From the NCBI GenBank assembly GCA_002154585.1, contig MUNG01000147.1, positions 1 to 52,428 of the forward strand: a stretch of DNA of 52,428 nt, in the 5' to 3' direction. The notes beneath the pieces were generated by a model, which saw nothing but the letters and a program-made list of their open reading frames with translations, searched no databases and was not told the origin of the DNA. Origin of the DNA: Streptomyces pseudogriseolus (lineage in GTDB: Bacteria > Actinomycetota > Actinomycetes > Streptomycetales > Streptomycetaceae). A program made the position numbers and the translations under genes. Positions within the stretch are counted from its first letter, which is position 1. Each line of letters opens with the position of its first letter. Shown piece by piece: positions 48,171 through 52,428 of this stretch.

Positions 48171-49394
48171 ATGGACCCCATCGACACGGGATCGGGCAGC
48201 ATCCTCAAGCAGCCGAAAGCCGTGTGGGCGACCGCCGGCGCGTCCGTCGTCGCCTTCATGGGCATCGGGCTCGTCGACCCGATCCTGCCGTCCATCGCCC
48301 AGGGCCTGGACGCGACCGCCGGGCAGGTCTCCCTGCTCTTCACCTCGTACTTCCTGATCACGGCGCTGGCCATGCTGGTGACCGGCTTCGTCTCCAGCCG
48401 CATCGGCGGGCGCCGGACGCTGCTGCTCGGGCTCGCGCTCGTCGTGGTCTTCGCCGGGCTCTCGGGCACCTCGGGCTCGGTCGGCGAACTGGTCGGCTTC
48501 CGCGCCGGCTGGGGACTGGGCAACGCCCTGTTCGTCTCCACCGCCCTCGCCGTCATCGTCGGCGCCGCGGCCGGCGGCAGCGCGGCCGCCATCCTGCTCT
48601 ACGAGTCCGCCCTGGGCCTCGGCATGGCCTGCGGCCCGCTGCTGGGCGCGCTGCTCGGCGACGCGAGCTGGCGTTACCCCTTCCTCGGCACGGCCGCCCT
48701 CATGGCGGTCGGCTTCCTGTGCATCACCGCGTTCCTCGGGGAACAGCCCAGGCCCGCCCGCAAGACCTCCCTGCTGGACCCGCTCAAGGCGCTCGGGCAC
48801 GGCGGACTGGCGTCCACCGCGATGTCGGCGTTCTTCTACAACTACACGTTCTTCACCGTGCTGGCCTTCACGCCGTTCGTGCTGGACATGTCGCCCTACC
48901 GCTCCGGCGCGGTGTTCTTCGCCTGGGGCGTGCTGCTCGCCGTGTTCTCGGTGATCGTGGCCCCCCGGCTGCAGAAGCGGTTCGGGTCGCTGACGGTGCT
49001 GGGCGGCTCGCTGGTGCTGCTGGCGGCCGACGTGCTGGTGCTCGGCCACGGGAGTCACACCACGGCGGTCGTGTGCACCGTGCTGTCCGGCGCGCTGATC
49101 GGCGTGAACAACACGGTCTACACGGAACTGGCGCTCGGGGTGTCGGACGCGCCGCGTCCGGTGGCGAGCGCCGGGTACAACTTCGTGCGCTGGTTCGCGG
49201 CCGCCGCCGCCCCGTACTTCGCGCCGAAGATCGCGGAGTGGAGCGACGCCCGCATGCCGTTCACGGTCGCCGCGGTGACCGCGGTGCTGGGCGCGCTGGT
49301 GGTGCTGGTGCGGCGCCGGGCGCTCACCGCCGAGGCGGAGGAGCTTCAGCCGAGCCACGCCACCGAGGACGGCGTGGGCGTGTTCGCCAACTGA
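48171..49394 (+). CDS. MFS efflux transporter
   Basis: A 407-residue transporter with 12 predicted helices. Between helices 2 and 3 is SSRIGGRRTLLLG, the major facilitator loop motif. The start VWATAGASVVAFMGIGLVDPILPSIA and the antiporter-like GLGMACGPLLGALLGD point to the drug/H+ antiporter group. The ATG at 48171 has GGAG upstream. Substrate unknown. Confidence 0.92.
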   Translation: MDPIDTGSGSILKQPKAVWATAGASVVAFMGIGLVDPILPSIAQGLDATAGQVSLLFTSYFLITALAMLVTGFVSSRIGGRRTLLLGLALVVVFAGLSGTSGSVGELVGFRAGWGLGNALFVSTALAVIVGAAAGGSAAAILLYESALGLGMACGPLLGALLGDASWRYPFLGTAALMAVGFLCITAFLGEQPRPARKTSLLDPLKALGHGGLASTAMSAFFYNYTFFTVLAFTPFVLDMSPYRSGAVFFAWGVLLAVFSVIVAPRLQKRFGSLTVLGGSLVLLAADVLVLGHGSHTTAVVCTVLSGALIGVNNTVYTELALGVSDAPRPVASAGYNFVRWFAAAAAPYFAPKIAEWSDARMPFTVAAVTAVLGALVVLVRRRALTAEAEELQPSHATEDGVGVFAN

Positions 49395-49414
49395 GCTGCA
49401 CGGGCGGGGCGTTG

Positions 49415-49447
49415 GTGAGGTTCCTCACTCCGGCGCTTGTGGCGCCG
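49415..49447. terminator. two hairpins between convergent genes
   Basis: GTGAGG-TT-CCTCAC (49415-49428) and CGGCGC-5-GCGCCG (49431-49447). The second one overlaps the very end of the gap; together they separate the MFS gene from the SseB-like gene. Confidence 0.55.
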
Positions 49448-49448
49448 C

Positions 49449-50033
49449 TCAGTCCAGCGGCACGGACCTCCGGGACGGGTCCCTGAGGTCCGTGCCGTGG
49501 TTCAGCCACCGCTCCTGGAGCGCCTGGGCGCCGTGCACGCGCTTCCAGGCGGCCTCGTTCGGCGTCATCGGCAGCAGCGGCAGGAAGCGGACGGGCTCCA
49601 GCGGCGCGTCCAGTTCCAGGTCCTCCACCAGGCCGCCCGGCTCGGCGACCAGCACCGAGGTGAACGGGGCGCCGGGCCACAGCGGCTCCCCCACGTCCAG
49701 CGAGGCGCCGGGGGCCACGACCAGCCCCTCGACCTGGGGGGACGCGGCGAGCACGGCGAGCGGGCGGAGCGCCTTGTCGGTGTCGGCGACGCCGCCGCGC
49801 ACCGACAGCACCAGCTCGGCGCGCGGTCCCGCGACCGGGTCCGCGATCACGGCCGTGGGGTCCGTCATGGGCTGCGCGGACATGCCGAGCGTCGCGTAGC
49901 GGACGATGTCCCCCTCGTGGAACCGCAGCACCTCGATGCGGTCCGTGCCCAGAAAGGTGACCGCCGCGCGCGCGTCCGGTTCGCCCAGCGCCGTACGCAG
50001 CCGGGCCTCGACCAGAGGAAGAACATCAGCCAT
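49449..50033 (-). CDS. SseB-like protein
   Basis: A 194-residue protein: VTFLGTDRIEVLRFHEGDIVRY, MSAQPMTDPTAVIADPVAGP, a VLAASPQVEGLVVAPGASLD stretch and FLPLLPMTPNEAAWKRVHG near the end. The layout fits the SseB/suppressor-of-fused-like proteins of Streptomyces, whose function is unknown. The ATG at 50033 follows TATGCT by 6 nt without an SD (leaderless pattern); TTGCCC lies 15 nt further upstream. Confidence 0.75.
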   Translation of the reverse strand: MADVLPLVEARLRTALGEPDARAAVTFLGTDRIEVLRFHEGDIVRYATLGMSAQPMTDPTAVIADPVAGPRAELVLSVRGGVADTDKALRPLAVLAASPQVEGLVVAPGASLDVGEPLWPGAPFTSVLVAEPGGLVEDLELDAPLEPVRFLPLLPMTPNEAAWKRVHGAQALQERWLNHGTDLRDPSRRSVPLD

Positions 50034-50530
50034 GCCGCGAGCATAGAACTCGTCAGTACCGGGCAAAGCAGAGCCTTGACACAGCAGTCGGCTGATACGC
50101 TTGGCCGGTGGTTCGGGCAGCACGCGTCAAGCGTTCCGACACTGCCTGAACGCCTTGTGACACTCCCCGCTCAAGGGGGAATCCCCCAGGGGATCGCGAT
50201 CGTCCCTCACGAGGGACCGGCCGGAGGAGGTGGGGCTGGCATGGACCGAAGTCGACCGTGCAGTATCACCCGCTCTTCCGCCCGCTGAGGTAGCTGTTCT
50301 TCTTTCGGCTCCCGTCTTTCGCTTCGCGCGTCTTCATCGGAAGAGCACTCGTTTCGTTCCGACTGATCTGCCCCAGTAGCTGTATCAGCGACGAAGCTCG
50401 CCACCGCGACGGTGCGGTGCTCCCCGCTTTGTGGACGTGCCAAACATGCGCAGTCCAGGACGTCCTCATTCCGGGTTGTTCCACCCGTCGCCCCGGCGCC
50501 TTTCGTTGCCCGTCCGCGAAGGAGCCCGCC
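50034..50530. other. 497-bp intergenic region with the corA leader
   Basis: Left part: promoter of the SseB-like gene (minus) and a rightward TTGACA (50076-50081) with TACGCT 14 nt later. Middle: a GGGGGAATCCCCC hairpin at about 50176-50188 and the 15-codon ORF at 50241. Right part: a T-rich segment (50290-50400) of unusual composition for this genome. No riboswitch class recognised. Confidence 0.5.
50241..50288 (+). CDS. 15-codon leader ORF upstream of corA
   Basis: ATG at 50241 preceded by GGAGGAGG, one of the strongest ribosome sites in the window; product MDRSRPCSITRSSAR, four Arg codons and a Pro codon. Leader peptides control magnesium-transport genes in enteric bacteria (mgtL, corL); a similar role here is inference. 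Confidence 0.5.
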   Translation: MDRSRPCSITRSSAR

Positions 50531-51649
50531 ATGTCGATGATCCGCGACCTGCGCGCCGTGGTCCGTCCCTCCCGTGTCTCGCTGCGCAAGGCAAGCGGCC
50601 CGTACGAGTCCACGCGTGAGCGCGCGGCGGCCACCGCCGTCGTCGACTGCGCCGTCTACCGGGACGGCCGCCGCCTGGACACCGAGGACGGCCCGCTCAC
50701 CCCCCAGGACGCCATGCGCCGCGTGCGCCGCGACGGAGGCTTCGTCTGGATCGGCCTGCACGAGCCCACGGAGGCCGAATTCGCCGGAATCGCCGCCGAG
50801 TTCGGGCTGCACCCGCTGGCCGTGGAGGACGCCGTCCAGGCTCACCAGCGGCCCAAGCTGGAGCGCTACGACGACTCCCTGTTCACGGTCTTCAAGACCG
50901 TCCACTACCTCGAGCACGACCGTGTCTCCTCCAGCAGCGAGATCGTGGAGACCGGCGAGGTGATGTGCTTCACCGGACGGGACTTCTTCATCACCGTCCG
51001 GCACGGCGGCCAGGGCTCCCTGCGCGCCCTGCGCCACCGTCTCCAGGACGACCCCGAGCTGCTGGCCAAGGGCCCCTCGGCCGTGCTGCACGCCATCGCC
51101 GACCATGTGGTGGACGGCTACATCGCGGTCGCCGACGCCCTGCAGGACGACATCGACGAGGTCGAGACCAAGGTCTTCTCCCCCGGCCGCAAAGGCGCCC
51201 CGCGCGGCACGGACGCCGGTGAGATCTACCAGCTCAAGCGCGAGGTGCTGGAGTTCAAGCGGGCCGTGGCGCCGCTGCTGCGGCCGATGCAGCTGCTCAG
51301 TGAGCGGCCGATGCGGCTGATCGACCCGGAGATCCAGAAGTACTTCCGGGACGTCGCCGACCACGTGGCCCGGGTGCAGGAGCAGGTCGTCGGCTTCGAC
51401 GAGCTGCTGAACTCCATCCTCCAGGCCAACCTCGCGCAGGCGTCCGTCGCGCAGAACGAGGACATGCGCAAGATCACCTCATGGGCCGCGATCATCGCCG
51501 TCCCGACCATGGTCTGCGGGGTGTACGGCATGAACTTCGACTACATGCCGGAGACCCACTGGAAGTACGGCTACCCGGTGGTCCTCGGCGTCACGGTCGC
51601 CCTCTGCCTCGGCATCCACCGCACGCTCAAGCGCAACGGCTGGCTCTGA
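50531..51649 (+). CDS. corA: CorA-family magnesium/cobalt transporter
   Basis: A 372-residue channel protein. A long cytoplasmic domain with coiled-coil (AVADALQDDIDEVETKVF, IYQLKREVLEFKRAVAPL) precedes two C-terminal helices. The pore motif YGMNFDYMPE (GMN) lies between them, and the tail is basic (HRTLKRNGWL). The ATG at 50531 has AAGGAG 6 nt upstream. It has a long leader with its own small ORF. Confidence 0.95.
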   Translation: MSMIRDLRAVVRPSRVSLRKASGPYESTRERAAATAVVDCAVYRDGRRLDTEDGPLTPQDAMRRVRRDGGFVWIGLHEPTEAEFAGIAAEFGLHPLAVEDAVQAHQRPKLERYDDSLFTVFKTVHYLEHDRVSSSSEIVETGEVMCFTGRDFFITVRHGGQGSLRALRHRLQDDPELLAKGPSAVLHAIADHVVDGYIAVADALQDDIDEVETKVFSPGRKGAPRGTDAGEIYQLKREVLEFKRAVAPLLRPMQLLSERPMRLIDPEIQKYFRDVADHVARVQEQVVGFDELLNSILQANLAQASVAQNEDMRKITSWAAIIAVPTMVCGVYGMNFDYMPETHWKYGYPVVLGVTVALCLGIHRTLKRNGWL

Positions 51650-51684
51650 GACCCCGCCGGACCCCGCCTGGATAGGCTGGGCGC

Positions 51685-52197
51685 ATGACTGGCGAGCTGC
51701 TCGACCGGGCCCTCATCGAGGAGGCCTCAAAGAAGTCCGGCCTCATCTGGGTCGAGGGACCCGGCGTCCCTGCCCGGCCCCTGTGGCACGTGTGGCACGA
51801 GGGCGCCGCCTGCGTGATCGGCGACGGCCCCGGCGAACAGCCCCTGACGGGACTCGCCGACGGGGCGCGGGCCGAGGTGACGGTGCGCAGCAAGGACAAG
51901 GGCGGCCGGCTGGTCACCTGGACCGCGGCGGTCCGCGAACTGGCCGCCGGCTCCGAGGAGTGGACGGCGGCCGTCGCCGACCTGAAGGGCAAGCGGCTCA
52001 ACGCGCCCGACGGCGAGGCGATGCCGGAGCGCTGGGCCCGCGAGTGCCGGGTACTGCGCCTCGAGCCGACCGGCGCGACCGGCGCGCTGCCCGACGGCGA
52101 CCTGGCCGCGGCCCCGCTGCCCACCCCGGCGACGACCCGCACGCCGGTCCCGGCCGGGCTGCCGCGCCTGCTGGCGAAGCGCAAGCGGCGCGGCTGA
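51685..52197 (+). CDS. conserved hypothetical protein
   Basis: A 170-residue protein: ALIEEASKKSGLIWVEGPG, WHVWHEGAACVIGDGPGEQ, VTVRSKDKGGRLVTWTAAV and WARECRVLRLEPTG. The split-barrel-like strand order resembles flavin/F420-binding proteins, but I see no clear cofactor site. The tail is Pro/Ala-rich then basic (LAKRKRRG). The ATG at 51685 follows TAGGCT by 6 nt with no SD, a leaderless pattern. Confidence 0.75.
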   Translation: MTGELLDRALIEEASKKSGLIWVEGPGVPARPLWHVWHEGAACVIGDGPGEQPLTGLADGARAEVTVRSKDKGGRLVTWTAAVRELAAGSEEWTAAVADLKGKRLNAPDGEAMPERWARECRVLRLEPTGATGALPDGDLAAAPLPTPATTRTPVPAGLPRLLAKRKRRG

Positions 52198-52216
52198 CCC
52201 GTACGCCCGGGGAGGG

Positions 52217-52428
52217 CTAGGACGTCGGGAGTTCCTTGCCGTAGTCGAGGGTGTCGTCCTTGGCCGGCTTCTGCAGCGGGAAGTCGGCGCCCCAGGAGGA
52301 GAAGGTGAGGGTGCCCGCCTCCCCGGCGCGCACCAGCCGCAGCGGGTACGGGGTGCCCTCGAGGGAGACGTCCAGGGTGCCGCCGGCCCCGTCGTCGCCG
52401 GTGACCCGGACGGTGCGGACGCCGTCCT
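52217..52428 (-). CDS. probable lipoprotein, C-terminal part (5' end outside window)
   Basis: The visible 69 codons run from the right window edge to TAG at 52217-52219. The sequence (VRTVRVTGDDGAGGTLDVS, then GTPYPLRLVRAGEAGTLTFS, FPLQKPAKDDTLDYG) looks like the C-terminal beta-rich half of Streptomyces LppX/LprG-like lipoproteins. The signal peptide cannot be seen, so this is a guess. Confidence 0.55.
   Translation of the reverse strand, partial: DGVRTVRVTGDDGAGGTLDVSLEGTPYPLRLVRAGEAGTLTFSSWGADFPLQKPAKDDTLDYGKELPTS

Noticed and set aside
50034-50530. Known Mg riboswitch (M-box) upstream of corA
   Set aside because: I could not recognise the conserved core; only a short ORF and generic hairpins are visible.
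1-52428. tRNA or rRNA genes
   Set aside because: I saw no convincing cloverleaf ending in the usual T-arm sequence, and no rRNA-like sequence.

Overview
This window is chromosomal DNA from a Streptomyces or very close relative. The GC content is very high, codon third positions are almost all G or C, and the gene set is typical of actinomycetes: WblC/WhiB7, mycoredoxin, AdnA/AdnB, UvrD2, MoeZ and several small actinobacterial families. Most genes are ordinary core-chromosome genes.

Layout. 1-2.0 kb: the 3' part of a ThiF-like gene overlapping an ABC1/AarF kinase gene. 2.0-3.7 kb: a leftward antibiotic-resistance regulator locus. wblC has an approx. 590-nt leader holding a WblC-type promoter, a 104-codon upstream ORF, an antiterminator and a strong terminator; a coupled small ORF follows it. 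3.7-6.0 kb: uvrD2. 6.15 kb: a mycoredoxin gene behind a SigR-type promoter. 6.31-11.42 kb: a 5.1-kb site-specific element inserted INSIDE the mycoredoxin gene. It carries a large serine integrase, a small serine recombinase with a cluster of GAGACG motifs, a winged-helix-like protein and a sulfatase-modifying-factor-like protein. The element replaces the 3' end of mycoredoxin with its own reading frame and terminator; the original 3' end is stranded at 11,408-11,494. 11.6-25 kb: NudC, an M20 peptidase, AdnB, AdnA, an alkyltransferase-like protein and a large LPG-synthase-type membrane protein. 25-29.6 kb: two tandem secreted tripeptidyl-aminopeptidase-like lipoproteins, then moeZ behind a second SigR-type promoter. 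29.6-34.4 kb: a compact leftward operon (PelF-like glycosyltransferase, membrane protein, NAD-dependent epimerase, spherulin-4 protein) that looks like an exopolysaccharide system related to Pel/galactosaminogalactan. 34.6-37.3 kb: a DUF3152 metalloprotease-like protein and an alpha/beta hydrolase. 37.5-45.5 kb: an acidic small protein, TetR regulator, DUF3107, a small membrane protein, a ferritin-like protein, a DEAD-box RNA helicase with a repetitive basic tail, a hydrolase, a NYN-domain protein and a 50-aa protein behind a third SigR-type promoter. 45.6-52.4 kb: MarC, PHP phosphoesterase, a CxxC protein, an MFS exporter, an SseB-like protein, CorA with a uORF-containing leader, a hypothetical protein and the 3' end of a probable lipoprotein gene.

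Themes. Thiol/oxidative and antibiotic stress recur: wblC, mycoredoxin, and three perfect GGAAT-N18-GTT promoters. DNA repair (uvrD2, adnAB, ATL) is the second theme. The most unusual item is the small integrative element that uses, and rebuilds, a redox gene as its attachment site. Next are the fully readable wblC attenuator and the candidate exopolysaccharide operon. All functional calls come from reading translated sequence and motifs; no database search was run.
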